Assembly: GCF_000935025.1 (NCBI RefSeq)
Contig: NZ_CP010836.1
Location: 5,069,001 to 5,133,000 of the forward strand
Source: Sphingomonas hengshuiensis
Lineage (GTDB): Bacteria; Pseudomonadota; Alphaproteobacteria; Sphingomonadales; Sphingomonadaceae
Length of the DNA stretch: 64,000 nucleotides
Reading direction: 5' to 3'
The notes beneath the pieces are model-generated. The model worked only from the letters and a program-made list of their open reading frames with translations, had not been told where the DNA came from and made no database searches. The position numbers and the translations under genes are program-made. Each line of letters opens with the position of its first letter. Within the stretch, counting starts at the first letter, position 1. Of the stretch, positions 1 to 8,354 are shown piece by piece.

Positions 1-1713
1 GCGGATGATCCCCTGACGCACGACCAGAGGTTCATCGACGGCGATTTCCGCGCGCGGCGTGGCGATGACCACATGTTCGAAGATTTCCGCCATCAGATGC
101 GCGGCGGCGTAGGTGCCGGCCGTGTGGTCCTGATCATAGACGACCGCGGTCCCGGGCTGAGGCGGGAAGCGGTCGAGGAGAAGGGCGGCGGTGTCGCGTA
201 TATTCATGACGAAACCCTCGTCATGCCACATGCGCGGCAGCATTTCGGGCCACTGCGGCGTCGCTCCGGTCGCCAACACCACCGTGTCGGGCGCCAATGC
301 CGCGATGTCGTCCGGAGTCATTGTCACACCATATTCATAGCGAACCCCCGCCCGGCTGCCGCGAACGATCTGATAATCGTAGATGCTGGAGATCTGTTCG
401 GAACCGGGCAAGCGGGACTGGAGCGCGGTTTTGCCGCCATAGCTTTGTCCCGCCCCGAAAACGGTCACATCATGCCCCCGTTCGGCCGCCACCCACGCGG
501 CTTCCAGGCCGGCGATGCCGGCGCCGATAATGGCGATGCGTTTGCGTTCGGGTGCGGCGGCCGGCTTCCATTCGGCTTCGTCCGATGCGCCGACAAGCGG
601 ATTGTTGTCGCACCCAAGCGGGCTTTTGGCGGCGATGAGGCCCCAACAGCTATTGCCCGATACGCACCAGCGGGTTTCATGCTCGCGCGCCGAGAACGCT
701 TTGTTCGCCCATGCAGGATCCGCCACGAGCGCACGGCCGAGCTGGACATAGTCGCCGACACCTTCGTCCAACGCTTGCTCTGCCTGTACGGGTTCGACGA
801 TCCGGCCCAGCACCGCGACCGGCAACCCGCCCGCCGCGGCGCGCAGCCTTTTGGTCAGGTCGTTAAAGGGCGCGCGGGGCCAGTGCATGTCCGGCAAATG
901 GTTTTCGAGCGACCTGTGATGCGCGCCCTGGCAGAAGGAGAGGGCGTCGAAGCCACCCCGGGCGACCAGCGCCCGCGTGATCGCTTCGGCGAGGTCCGGG
1001 CCGATGCCGCCGGGAACCCCGTCGTCTCCCGGCAGCTTGACGGCGATCATGAAACGCCCGGTCGTTGCGGCACGAATAGCATCGATGATGGCAGCCAGAA
1101 AACGCAGGCGACCGTCGAGATCGCCGCCATATTGATCTTCCCGGCGGTTGGATTGGGGCGACAGAAACTGATGGATCAAATGGCCGTGGCCCGACGACAG
1201 TTCGACGCCGGAAAAGCCCGCCGTCTGCAAGCGCCGGGCGGCGGCGGCGAATTCATCGACCGCCTGTTCGATCTCGCCCGTATCCAGCGCATGTGGGGTG
1301 GTCCAGCTCAGATCGTCCGGCAGCGCGGACGGACCGCAGGCGAAAGGCCGGCGTCCGCCCTGATGGGTGGCCCGGCCGGGATCCTGCAACTGGCCGACAA
1401 GCCGGCAGTCGAGCGATTCCACCGCATCGGCCCAGCGCTTCAGGCCCTCGATGCAATTGTCATCGTCGACGCCGACCTTGGCGGCGTCGTTCGCCTGCCA
1501 CGAAAGGGTCGCCAGCGGCTCGGTCACGCTCATGGCGCAGCCGCCGCGGGCACGATTGACATAATAATCGATCAGGCGATCGGTAACCTTGCGTCCCACC
1601 GAAAATCGCGTGGTCATGGAGGCATGGGCTACGCGATTGCGCAGTGTGATACCCCCAATCTCGATCGGCGAGGCCAGAAGGGGATAGTTGTTCCCCTGAT
1701 CCCGCGCCGTCAC
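1..1713 (-). CDS. NADH:flavin oxidoreductase / 2,4-dienoyl-CoA reductase-like protein (C-terminus off window)
   Basis: The gene reads leftwards and runs off the window; 571 codons are visible. The first ~370 residues form an old-yellow-enzyme TIM barrel (start V-T-A-R-D-Q-G-N-N-Y, then PIEIGGITLRNRVAHASM; HGHLIHQFLSPQSNRR; REDQYGGDLDGR). A FAD/NAD-binding region follows from ~385 (RKRIAIIGAGIAGLEAAW). This is the FadH/trimethylamine dehydrogenase layout: FMN, a 4Fe-4S cluster and FAD pass electrons from NAD(P)H to an enone or amine substrate. The cluster motif reads CVSGNSCW...GC. Spacing matches C-x2-C-x2-C-x11-C, but the second cysteine is glycine. The GTG start at 1711-1713 lies one base after the stop of the upstream methyltransferase gene and has GGAAG as ribosome site, so the two are translationally linked. 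Family is clear; the substrate is unknown. Confidence 0.85.
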   Translation of the reverse strand, partial: MTARDQGNNYPLLASPIEIGGITLRNRVAHASMTTRFSVGRKVTDRLIDYYVNRARGGCAMSVTEPLATLSWQANDAAKVGVDDDNCIEGLKRWADAVESLDCRLVGQLQDPGRATHQGGRRPFACGPSALPDDLSWTTPHALDTGEIEQAVDEFAAAARRLQTAGFSGVELSSGHGHLIHQFLSPQSNRREDQYGGDLDGRLRFLAAIIDAIRAATTGRFMIAVKLPGDDGVPGGIGPDLAEAITRALVARGGFDALSFCQGAHHRSLENHLPDMHWPRAPFNDLTKRLRAAAGGLPVAVLGRIVEPVQAEQALDEGVGDYVQLGRALVADPAWANKAFSAREHETRWCVSGNSCWGLIAAKSPLGCDNNPLVGASDEAEWKPAAAPERKRIAIIGAGIAGLEAAWVAAERGHDVTVFGAGQSYGGKTALQSRLPGSEQISSIYDYQIVRGSRAGVRYEYGVTMTPDDIAALAPDTVVLATGATPQWPEMLPRMWHDEGFVMNIRDTAALLLDRFPPQPGTAVVYDQDHTAGTYAAAHLMAEIFEHVVIATPRAEIAVDEPLVVRQGIIR

Positions 1714-1714
1714 C

Positions 1715-2896
1715 TTACTTCCATGCTCCGAACGTGAACCAGGATCCGCCGTTCAGGATGACCGGTGCCTTGATTTCCCCGCGGGCACAGGCATCGAACT
1801 GCTCCTGCGGCACCGTGCTCAGGTTGAACAATTGCTGCTGGATATACTTGTCCCGTCCGAACCCCGCCTCTTCGCACAGAGCGACCAGCGATTGGCCGCG
1901 AAAGCCGGTATAATAGGGCTCGTTATTATTATACGCGTCCCAGTCCAGATAGAAGTTGGTATAGGGATCGACTTCGCATTCGGGTGGCAGCTCGAAATGT
2001 ATCATCAAGCCGCCGGGCTTCAGGATACGGTAGCATTCCCTTAGAATTTCGCGGGTCGATTTGACCGGGACTTCGTGGAAGAAAAAGCTGGATGTCACGA
2101 CATCGAAGCTCGCATCTTCAAAATCCAGACGTTCCGCATTCTGCTGCGAAAAGTGGATCGGAATGCCTTCTGCGGCAGCCCGGGCATGTCCATAGCGCAG
2201 CAGCGGCGCGCCGACATCGACGCCGTGAACCTCGGCTTCGGGAAAGGCGAAACTGTACGGGATCGTGCCGTGGCCCGTGGTGCAGCCGATGTCGAGAATG
2301 CGCTTCGGCTTGAAATCGGGATAGGCCGATTTGATGAATTGCGCGATCGTCGCGGCAGGGCCGCTGCCCTTCTGCACGCTTGGCAGGCCGCCGTAAAAGA
2401 CGCCGATGCCATAGGAATAAATAGCGCCTTGGGCCACGTCGTCGGGTTGATACTCGCTGTGGAAACAACCCGGCATCAGGTGCACGTCCAACTCGGACAC
2501 ATAGCGGGGAATTTCCAGCGTCGGATCGAGGCGCAACGTGCCGCCGCAATTGCTGGTCGCCGCGCGCGCGATCTGCGTCAGCTGGTCGAGGTTGCGTTCG
2601 ACCTGCGGGCGAACCGATTCCCAAACCATTTCCTGCGCCTTGTAGCGACTGCTCGAGTAGAATTTGTAGATCGGCGTATCTTCCATCGCGCGGCGCACTG
2701 CGACCGCATTTCCGAGCGGCGCGCCGCTGCGCTTTTCCGCTGCGGGCGCGATATCGTCGACAAAGCTTTGTTTCATGTCGCCGGCGAGATCGACCAGCAC
2801 CTTGCGGCGCAGCTTGGAGATGAAGCGCTGTCGCGCCCGCTCGCCGGCGCGCGCGGGGGCGGCTTGATCGACGTTCGCTGGGGACTGAGCGGTCAT
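1715..2896 (-). CDS. Class I SAM-dependent methyltransferase (UbiE/COQ5-like)
   Basis: A 393-residue protein with a ~190-residue N-terminal region of unknown fold, then a Rossmann methyltransferase domain. Motif I is ILDIGCTTGHGT, the acidic end of strand beta2 is VHGVDVG, and ILKPGGLMIHFELPP is the post-motif near ~320. FDVVTSSFFFHEV occupies the motif IV position. The N-terminal region (FYSSSRYKAQEMVWESVRPQVE) is longer than in UbiE, so this is not simply a ubiquinone enzyme. It lies between an SDR gene (16 bp upstream) and the OYE-type gene (1 bp downstream), so the three probably form one operon behind the palindrome at 3789-3804. The start is supported by GGAG nine bases before ATG. Methyl transfer to a small catabolic intermediate is inference. 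Confidence 0.8.
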   Translation of the reverse strand: MTAQSPANVDQAAPARAGERARQRFISKLRRKVLVDLAGDMKQSFVDDIAPAAEKRSGAPLGNAVAVRRAMEDTPIYKFYSSSRYKAQEMVWESVRPQVERNLDQLTQIARAATSNCGGTLRLDPTLEIPRYVSELDVHLMPGCFHSEYQPDDVAQGAIYSYGIGVFYGGLPSVQKGSGPAATIAQFIKSAYPDFKPKRILDIGCTTGHGTIPYSFAFPEAEVHGVDVGAPLLRYGHARAAAEGIPIHFSQQNAERLDFEDASFDVVTSSFFFHEVPVKSTREILRECYRILKPGGLMIHFELPPECEVDPYTNFYLDWDAYNNNEPYYTGFRGQSLVALCEEAGFGRDKYIQQQLFNLSTVPQEQFDACARGEIKAPVILNGGSWFTFGAWK

Positions 2897-2912
2897 TCGA
2901 TGGTCTCCTCGA

Positions 2913-3758
2913 TCAATGATATTCTTCGCCGCCGGAGACGTTCATTGCCTCACCGGTGACATAGATGGCTTGCCCCGACGCGAGAAACGCACAGGCGTTG
3001 GCGGTATCGCTGGCCTCTCCCACCCGGCCGAGGGGAATGCGCGACCGCATGTCGGCGAGATAGTCGTCGACGGTCTGGCCTTTGGCCTGCGCCATGAAAT
3101 CATTCTGCCACGACCCGAGCTGGGTCGTCACATGATTGGGGCATACGGCATTCACCGTGATCGCATGCGGCGCAAGCTCGAGCGCGAGCGATCGGGTCAG
3201 GCCGACAAGCCCGTGCTTGGAGCTGCTGTACGCGCCCGCCCAGGCCGATCCCGATTTGGAAGCGCGGCTGCCGATGGAGATGATGCGCCCGCGTCCCCAG
3301 CCTTGCCGTTCGGGCTGGGCTACCATCTGTCGTCCGGCGTGCTTCATGGCGAGGAAGGCGCCGCGCAGGTTGACGTCCAGCACAAGGTCCCAATCGGCGG
3401 CGGACATATCGAGCAGCGGGCCGAATTTGAAGCCTACGCCGGCGTTGTTGACGAGGATGTCGATCCCGCCGAACGCCGCGACCACGGCGTCGACCAGCTG
3501 GATCACCTGGCCTTCGTCGCGCAGGTCGGCGGCATGATATGCCGCAGTTCCGCCGGCTTCGCAGATTTCCCGGGCCGCCGCCGCAAGTTCGCTTTCCGAG
3601 CCGACATTCGCCCCCTCGGCTTCGTCCGCAGGGGCGACGTCGTGCAACATGACGTTCGCGCCTTCGCGCGCGAAGCGCGCGGCGATCGCAATCCCCAGGC
3701 CGCCGCGACGGCCCGATCCGGTTACGAGGACGGATTTGGCGCGTAAATCATCATACAT
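2913..3758 (-). CDS. Short-chain dehydrogenase/reductase
   Basis: A 281-residue classical SDR counted from the ATG at 3758; a TTG ten codons upstream is possible but less likely. It shows the cofactor loop VTGSGRRGGLGIAIA, the NNAG motif (ILVNNAGVGF), the catalytic serine in IISIGSRASKSG and the YxxxK pair in AYSSSKHGL. The loop insertion RRGG and the long stretch before helix alphaC (DEAEGANVGSESELAAAARE) resemble SDRs of degradation clusters. It is the first gene of a leftward operon with the methyltransferase and OYE genes. The palindrome at 3789-3804 is centred about 38 bp before its ATG, where a repressor would block transcription. It probably oxidises a secondary alcohol; the substrate is not known. 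Confidence 0.85.
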   Translation of the reverse strand: MYDDLRAKSVLVTGSGRRGGLGIAIAARFAREGANVMLHDVAPADEAEGANVGSESELAAAAREICEAGGTAAYHAADLRDEGQVIQLVDAVVAAFGGIDILVNNAGVGFKFGPLLDMSAADWDLVLDVNLRGAFLAMKHAGRQMVAQPERQGWGRGRIISIGSRASKSGSAWAGAYSSSKHGLVGLTRSLALELAPHAITVNAVCPNHVTTQLGSWQNDFMAQAKGQTVDDYLADMRSRIPLGRVGEASDTANACAFLASGQAIYVTGEAMNVSGGEEYH

Positions 3759-3788
3759 TGCGCGGTTCCAGCTCGCGTGAATATTCAA

Positions 3789-3804
3789 ATGACTGCGTAG
3801 TCAT
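3789..3804. promoter_or_regulatory. Putative LacI-type operator, site 1 (ATGACTGCGTAGTCAT)
   Basis: This 16-mer is almost a perfect palindrome: arms ATGACT/AGTCAT around GCGT, with the central CG step common in LacI-family operators. It lies just upstream of the leftward SDR gene and close to the end of the LacI-type gene. Related copies at 5004-5019 and 10369-10384 share GCGTAGTCAT. That this repressor binds it is inferred from position and symmetry. Confidence 0.65.
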
Positions 3805-3848
3805 AGCGCGGTCGCATTGCTTGTCAACGCGGATCGAAGGTCCGCGCG

Positions 3849-4856
3849 TCAGCGGCGCGGCCGCACGGTGCTGCGCTCGATCAACGTCCCCGGAATAGTC
3901 CGGACGACCTCGGTGCTCGGAGTCTTCCTTTCCCCCAGACCCAGGAGGTCAAGCGTGTCGTTGACCATGGTTTCAATAGGTTGTCTTATGGTCGTGAGGC
4001 TATAGGCGGGCCGCGCCGCTTCGGGGATATCGTCGAATCCGGCGACCATCACCTCGCCGGGGATGTCCAGCCCGATCTCGTACCGCAGCGCATCGATCGC
4101 GCCCATCGCCATGACGTCGTTCAGGCAGAGGACTGCGTCTGCACGATGGCCGGCGGCGAAGCATTTCGCGACCGCGTTGAAGGCGCCGTCATAGGAATAA
4201 TCGCCTCGCAGCAGGCGGGTGTTCTTCTTCGGGATACCCGCGCGCTTCAGCGCCCTCTCGAAACCCGTGAGCCGGTCGCGGTTCGTCGTGGCTTCCTTTT
4301 CGCCGTAAACGACGACGAAGCTTCGCGCGCCCGCCTCGATCAGGCGGTCGGTGATGGTTTCGCCGCCGCCGACATTGTCGCAGCATATGCTGTTCACGCG
4401 CGTGCCGGGAACATACCGATTGAAGGTCGCCACCGGGATCCGGCGGTTGATGCAGATTTCCGCGGTCGTCATCGACGCATCGGCGGCGGTCAGGATGATG
4501 CCGTCGACCTGATATTCCAGAATCTCGCGTACCGCGCTGTCGGTCTCGGTCACGGCATCCACGCTGAACAGCAGGAGGTGCTTGCCGCGCCCCCGAAGCT
4601 CGCGGCTGAACAGGGCGAGCGATTCGGTGTAAAAGCTGTTCTTGAGATCGCCGATCACGATCGCGACGATGTCGGATTTCTGGGTCGTGAGATTCCGGGC
4701 GAAGGAATTGGGCACGTAGCTGAGTTTCTGCGCAGCGGCCATCACCTTGTCGCGCGTTTTGGGCGACATGCTGGTGTCGCCTTTGAAGGCCCGCGAAACG
4801 GTGGATTGCGATACGCCGGCCAGCCTGGCGACGTCGTTGGATGTAAACCGCATCAT
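3849..4856 (-). CDS. LacI-family transcriptional regulator
   Basis: A 335-residue regulator. The N-terminal helix-turn-helix and hinge read FTSNDVARLAGVSQSTVSRA and SPKTRDKVMAAAQKLSYVPN, and the periplasmic-binding-protein-like effector domain runs from ~60 (SDIVAIVIGDLKNSF; VDGIILTAAD; DAVLCLNDVMAMG; VMVAGFDDIPEA). That is the full length of the family. ATG codons at 4856 and 4853 fit the usual start (MRFTSNDV); one at 4871 would add five residues. It is transcribed leftwards in the middle of the catabolic genes, and three copies of one palindrome flank its neighbours. It is therefore the likely local repressor, released by the substrate or an intermediate. The effector is unknown. Confidence 0.93.
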   Translation of the reverse strand: MMRFTSNDVARLAGVSQSTVSRAFKGDTSMSPKTRDKVMAAAQKLSYVPNSFARNLTTQKSDIVAIVIGDLKNSFYTESLALFSRELRGRGKHLLLFSVDAVTETDSAVREILEYQVDGIILTAADASMTTAEICINRRIPVATFNRYVPGTRVNSICCDNVGGGETITDRLIEAGARSFVVVYGEKEATTNRDRLTGFERALKRAGIPKKNTRLLRGDYSYDGAFNAVAKCFAAGHRADAVLCLNDVMAMGAIDALRYEIGLDIPGEVMVAGFDDIPEAARPAYSLTTIRQPIETMVNDTLDLLGLGERKTPSTEVVRTIPGTLIERSTVRPRR

Positions 4857-5003
4857 AACCCCAATTTCCATTGCCAGTTCAATGCATTCCTATGCAAAAA
4901 CCGGCGCTGTTCGGGAGCATCTTTAAGAGGCTTTACCCGAAATTTCCAGAGTTTCCCTACGGGGCGTCGCGGGCGGGTTGACTTGGGAGGAGATCCGCGG
5001 GCA

Positions 5004-5019
5004 TTACATGCGTAGTCAT
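5004..5019. promoter_or_regulatory. Putative LacI-type operator, site 2 (TTACATGCGTAGTCAT)
   Basis: The right half (GCGTAGTCAT) is identical to the other two sites, and the 17-base stretch ATGCGTAGTCATTTTGT is shared exactly with site 3. The left arm is degenerate. It lies in the 280-bp gap between the leftward LacI-type gene and the rightward gene at 5137, where one site could serve the repressor itself and the MFS operon. Confidence 0.55.
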
Positions 5020-5136
5020 TTTGTGCCTGGATTCGGCCTGCTGACCGTCGGACCGGACAGAGACGCGCCAGGTTTTGGAGGGCGGGCCCATTCTGCGCGT
5101 TCCGTTCCGCCCTTTGAAGATTAGAGAGTTGGATAC

Positions 5137-5436
5137 ATGGGTTCGAAACCGATCAGCCTTCCGCGCCACTCCAAGGGGAAGCGGCCGCAATTCTTCAATG
5201 ACGAAGGCATGGAGCATCTGCTGGCCATGATTCTCGAACTGTCGACCGAACTGGCCGTCGCCTATAATCGCATCGATCGACTGGAACGCGTCCTGGTCGC
5301 GGCGGGGGTCACCAGCCAGGAGGCGCTGGACGCGTATGAGCCCGGCGAAGAGGCGCTGAAGGCGCAGGACGCGTGGTCGGACCTTCTGCTCGACCGGCTG
5401 TACAGCAGCGTTGAGCAGGCAAGCACCGCCGGTTGA
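5137..5436 (+). CDS. Small conserved-looking protein of unknown function
   Basis: A 99-residue, acidic, mostly helical protein not recognised as a named family. The middle (residues 25-60: MEHLLAMILELSTELAVAYN then RIDRLERVLVAAG) has a heptad-like pattern that could form a short coiled coil; the N-terminus is basic (KPISLPRHSKGKRPQ). No membrane segment or signal peptide is visible. It is the first gene of a rightward group with the MFS importer. The bases GATTAGAGAG stand 8 bp before its ATG, and the same ten bases precede the gene at 6903. Codon use is like its neighbours, which supports a real gene. It may be an accessory subunit or assembly partner, but nothing in the sequence decides this. 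Confidence 0.7.
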   Translation: MGSKPISLPRHSKGKRPQFFNDEGMEHLLAMILELSTELAVAYNRIDRLERVLVAAGVTSQEALDAYEPGEEALKAQDAWSDLLLDRLYSSVEQASTAG

Positions 5437-5557
5437 GCGGCTCGGGCGACCGCGCTGGTCATGCCCTTTTCGCTGATGACGATGCAGAGCCGTGCGACCG
5501 GGCGCGCGTCGGGATGTCCCGCGTCACCGGGACGATGCTCCAAAAGGGATGTCGGGG

Positions 5558-6865
5558 ATGACGGATCGACTGGCACGGCGCAAAGAGTCTCCGCTGCGCA
5601 ACAAGAGCGGCCCCGTTGACTGGTCCGAGGTGGCGTCGGCTTTCCGCGACCTTAAGGGTGTGCCGCTTCGGACCTTTCTGATCTGTCTGTGCGTGTGGAC
5701 CGTCGTCAATCTGGAACAGTCGATGTTCGGCTATGCCATGCCGGCGATGGTCGAAGATCTTGGCATCTCGATAAAGACGATAGGCCTGGTCATTTCGCTG
5801 GGCTTTGGCGCGGCGATCTTCGGCGCTCTCCTCAGCGGGTTGCTGACCGATCGTTTCGGCCGACGCATCATGTTGGCAAGCTGCTTTGGCTTGTCGGCTG
5901 TTTTCTATGCGTTGCAGGGATTCGCCGGGAGTGTTTTTGGCCTGGCCGCCGCCCGCTCCGGCGGCGCTGCGATCAGCGCCGGCCTGTCGCCGATCACCAA
6001 TTCCTACGTCACCGAAACGTCGCCGCCGCGTATCCGCGCGCTCATGGTCGGCTTTCTGCAAATCGGCTTTCCGCTAGGCTGGTTCCTCGCCTCGATGCTC
6101 GTGGCGCCGCTGCTCGCGACCTTCGGATGGAGAGCGGTGTTCATGGTCAGCCTGGCCGTGCCGGTGATCGCCGCAATCATCTTCCGGTTTGTCCCTGAGA
6201 CGCCCGGCTTTGCGCTGGTCAAAGCCAGCGCGGTCAACCGCCGGCCGATGAAAGCGCAGCTTGGCGATCTTTTTTCCCCGCGTTTCCGGACGTTGACGCT
6301 TCTGTGCATATTGGCGTTTTTCGCCAAGGGCGGTGCCTATGCCGGGCTGGCTTTCTACATGCCCGCCTTCCTGCACAATGTGCGCGGATATGATGCCTCA
6401 GTCGCCGCCCATGTTGTCGGCATCTCTTACGGGATCGGCATTTTCGGCTATCTAAGCGCGTCGGTGGTGGGCGAATTCTTCCTGTCGCGGCGGCTGACGA
6501 TCGTGATCTGGTCCTGGCTTGGCGCAGCGTCGCTGATCGCGTTCGTCTGGTTGCCGAGCAAGCCGATTGAGGACGTCATTGCCTTTGGGATCATGGCGAT
6601 TTTCTCCTTCGGCACGTCGGCGATCCTCACCACCTTCGTCCTGGAGCAGTTTCCCACGCGGATGCGCGCGACCGGTGCGGCCTGCGCGTCGGCGTCGGTC
6701 AGCCTCGGCTTTGCGGTGCTGCCGGTTGTCGTCGCGATGCTGGTCGGGGAAGTCGGTTGGCAATGGGCGATCAGCCTGTGCGTGACCCCGCTTCTGTTCA
6801 TCAGCGGTCTGGCCGTGCTGTGGATGCCCGGCGTGTCCGAAGACCTGGAAATCAGGGATTTTTAG
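5558..6865 (+). CDS. MFS transporter (aromatic acid:H+ symporter-like)
   Basis: A ~435-residue inner-membrane carrier with about twelve hydrophobic segments. The loop 2-3 signature is GLLTDRFGRRIM. RIRALMVGFLQIGFPLGWF and, near the C-terminal half, FPTRMRATGAACASASVSLG are typical of the sugar-acid/aromatic-acid symporter branch of the superfamily. The ATG at 5558 is preferred because AAGGG at 5544-5548 is then nine bases away; ATG at 5549 is possible. It lies between the small gene at 5137 and the membrane protein at 6903 in one rightward group. It probably imports the substrate of the island. The sequence gives no finer specificity. Confidence 0.88.
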   Translation: MTDRLARRKESPLRNKSGPVDWSEVASAFRDLKGVPLRTFLICLCVWTVVNLEQSMFGYAMPAMVEDLGISIKTIGLVISLGFGAAIFGALLSGLLTDRFGRRIMLASCFGLSAVFYALQGFAGSVFGLAAARSGGAAISAGLSPITNSYVTETSPPRIRALMVGFLQIGFPLGWFLASMLVAPLLATFGWRAVFMVSLAVPVIAAIIFRFVPETPGFALVKASAVNRRPMKAQLGDLFSPRFRTLTLLCILAFFAKGGAYAGLAFYMPAFLHNVRGYDASVAAHVVGISYGIGIFGYLSASVVGEFFLSRRLTIVIWSWLGAASLIAFVWLPSKPIEDVIAFGIMAIFSFGTSAILTTFVLEQFPTRMRATGAACASASVSLGFAVLPVVVAMLVGEVGWQWAISLCVTPLLFISGLAVLWMPGVSEDLEIRDF

Positions 6866-6902
6866 GAAGTCCTGCAGGGTCCTGTAGATTAGAGAGACGA
6901 TG

Positions 6903-7577
6903 ATGCTCACGCCCCATATATTCCTGCTGTTCGCGCATCTGCTGCTGTTCGTCTACTGGCTCGGGTCGGACATCGGCGTCTTTTATGGCATCCGCTATGT
7001 CCTCGATCCGTCACGCTCGCTCGAAGCGCGCCGCACCGCGATGGCGATCGTCCATTGGATCGACCTTCTGCCGCGACTCTGCCTGGTGCTGATGGTCCCC
7101 GTCGGGCTCAGCCTTGCCGCCAATCTCGGGCTTCTCGATCTGGGCGGGGCGAGCCTCGATATTCTCCTCGCGCTTGCCTGGATCCTCGGTCTCCTGTGGC
7201 TTTTGGCAGTTGTGCGGCTTTATGGCGGGGTGACGGGATGGCTGGTGAAGCTGGACTGGGTCGTGCGGTTGTCGGTGGCGAGCGGTTTCCTGCTGGCCGG
7301 CGCCGCGTCCTTCGTCGGCGTTGGGCCGGTTGCACAAGGCGCGAGCTGGCTGGCGTTGAAGATGATCTTCTTTGCCTGCGCAATCTTTTGCGGAATTGGG
7401 CTGCGGTTATTGGGCAAGCCGTTCGGGCGTGCGCTGACGGCGATTCTCGACGGGCGGGGCACCGACGAAACCGAAGCCCAACTGGGCGAGGCAATGCGCC
7501 AGTCGAAGCGGATAGTCCTGCTTTTATGGGCGTTCGTTCTGGCCGCTGCCTTTGTCGGCGTGGCCAAGATAGGATGA
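6903..7577 (+). CDS. Polytopic inner-membrane protein of unknown function
   Basis: A 224-residue protein with six or more hydrophobic segments (LTPHIFLLFAHLLLFVYWLG; the stretch at ~85-105; VRLSVASGFLLAGAASFVGV; WALVLAAAFVGV-like C-terminus). Histidines near the membrane ends of segment 1 (PHIF, FAH) and at IVHWIDLLPR recall haem-binding or copper-resistance (CopD/DUF2269-like) membrane proteins, but the match is too weak to name it. It sits 37 bp after the MFS gene, with GATTAGAGAG as ribosome site, and 27 bp before an SDR gene. An ATG at 6900 would add one residue. A role in electron transfer from one of the island dehydrogenases is possible but speculative. Confidence 0.75.
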   Translation: MLTPHIFLLFAHLLLFVYWLGSDIGVFYGIRYVLDPSRSLEARRTAMAIVHWIDLLPRLCLVLMVPVGLSLAANLGLLDLGGASLDILLALAWILGLLWLLAVVRLYGGVTGWLVKLDWVVRLSVASGFLLAGAASFVGVGPVAQGASWLALKMIFFACAIFCGIGLRLLGKPFGRALTAILDGRGTDETEAQLGEAMRQSKRIVLLLWAFVLAAAFVGVAKIG

Positions 7578-7604
7578 GTGCGGTTAAGCTGCAGGAGTAG
7601 GATG

Positions 7605-8348
7605 ATGCTGCCCTTATTTTCTCTGGAAGGCCGCGTGGCGCTGGTGACCGGGGCCGGGAAGGGGATTGGCCGGGCCTGTGTGGAAAGCCTTGTCGCGGCG
7701 GGGGCGGAGGTGATCGCGGTCGCCCGCACCGCCGGCGACCTCGAACAGTTGCGGGACCGCTTCGGCGCTCGGGTCGAGCCATGGGTGATCGATGTTCGCG
7801 ATGCGGACTTTCTGCGCAGAATCGAAGCGATGCCGGCGCTGCATATCCTCGTCAACAATGCGGGCACGAATGCGCCCATGCCGTTTGTCGATGTCGATCC
7901 GGAAACCCTCGCCAAGCTGGTGTCGCTCAATGTCACGGCGGCATTCCAGACCGCGCAGGCGGCGGTGCGGGTGATGCTGAAGGCGGCACAGCCGCACGGC
8001 GTGGTCATCAACATGTCGTCCCAGATGGGTCATGTCGGATCGCCGAACCGAACCGTATATTGCATGACCAAACATGCCATCGAGGGGCTGACAAAGGCGA
8101 TGGCGGTCGAATTGGCGCCGCAGGGGATCCGGGTGAATGCGATCGCCCCGACCTTCATCGAAACGCCGATGACCCGGCCCATGTTCGAAAATCCCGCGTT
8201 CGCGGCCATGGTGCAAAATAATATCCCGCTCGGGCGCGTCGGCACGGTCGACGATGTGACCGGTGCGCTGCTGTACCTTGTCTCCGATGCAGCGCGCATG
8301 GTGACGGGGCACAGCCTGGTTGTCGATGGCGGCTGGACCGCGCAATAG
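7605..8348 (+). CDS. Short-chain dehydrogenase/reductase
   Basis: A 247-residue SDR with every family mark: TGAGKGIGRACVESL, the acidic DVRDADF, NNAGTN, the catalytic serine in INMSSQMGHVGSPNR, Y and K in VYCMTKHAIEGLTKA, and the C-terminal GHSLVVDGGW. The arginine after VIAVA (ARTAGDLEQL) suggests NADP(H) is possible, but the DV pair fits NAD(H) as well. AGGAG at 7593-7597 favours the ATG at 7605 over 7602. It closes the rightward MFS group and converges on the 3-hydroxyacid dehydrogenase gene with a 6-bp gap. It resembles gluconate 5-dehydrogenase-type SDRs of catabolic operons; the substrate is unknown. Confidence 0.88.
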   Translation: MLPLFSLEGRVALVTGAGKGIGRACVESLVAAGAEVIAVARTAGDLEQLRDRFGARVEPWVIDVRDADFLRRIEAMPALHILVNNAGTNAPMPFVDVDPETLAKLVSLNVTAAFQTAQAAVRVMLKAAQPHGVVINMSSQMGHVGSPNRTVYCMTKHAIEGLTKAMAVELAPQGIRVNAIAPTFIETPMTRPMFENPAFAAMVQNNIPLGRVGTVDDVTGALLYLVSDAARMVTGHSLVVDGGWTAQ

Positions 8349-8354
8349 CGTCCG

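Noticed and set aside
73-1737. Long plus-strand ORF (554 codons) over the OYE-type gene
   Set aside because: Its protein is Arg/Gly/His-rich with no family marks, while the minus strand encodes a clear flavin oxidoreductase. It is an antisense shadow in GC-rich DNA.
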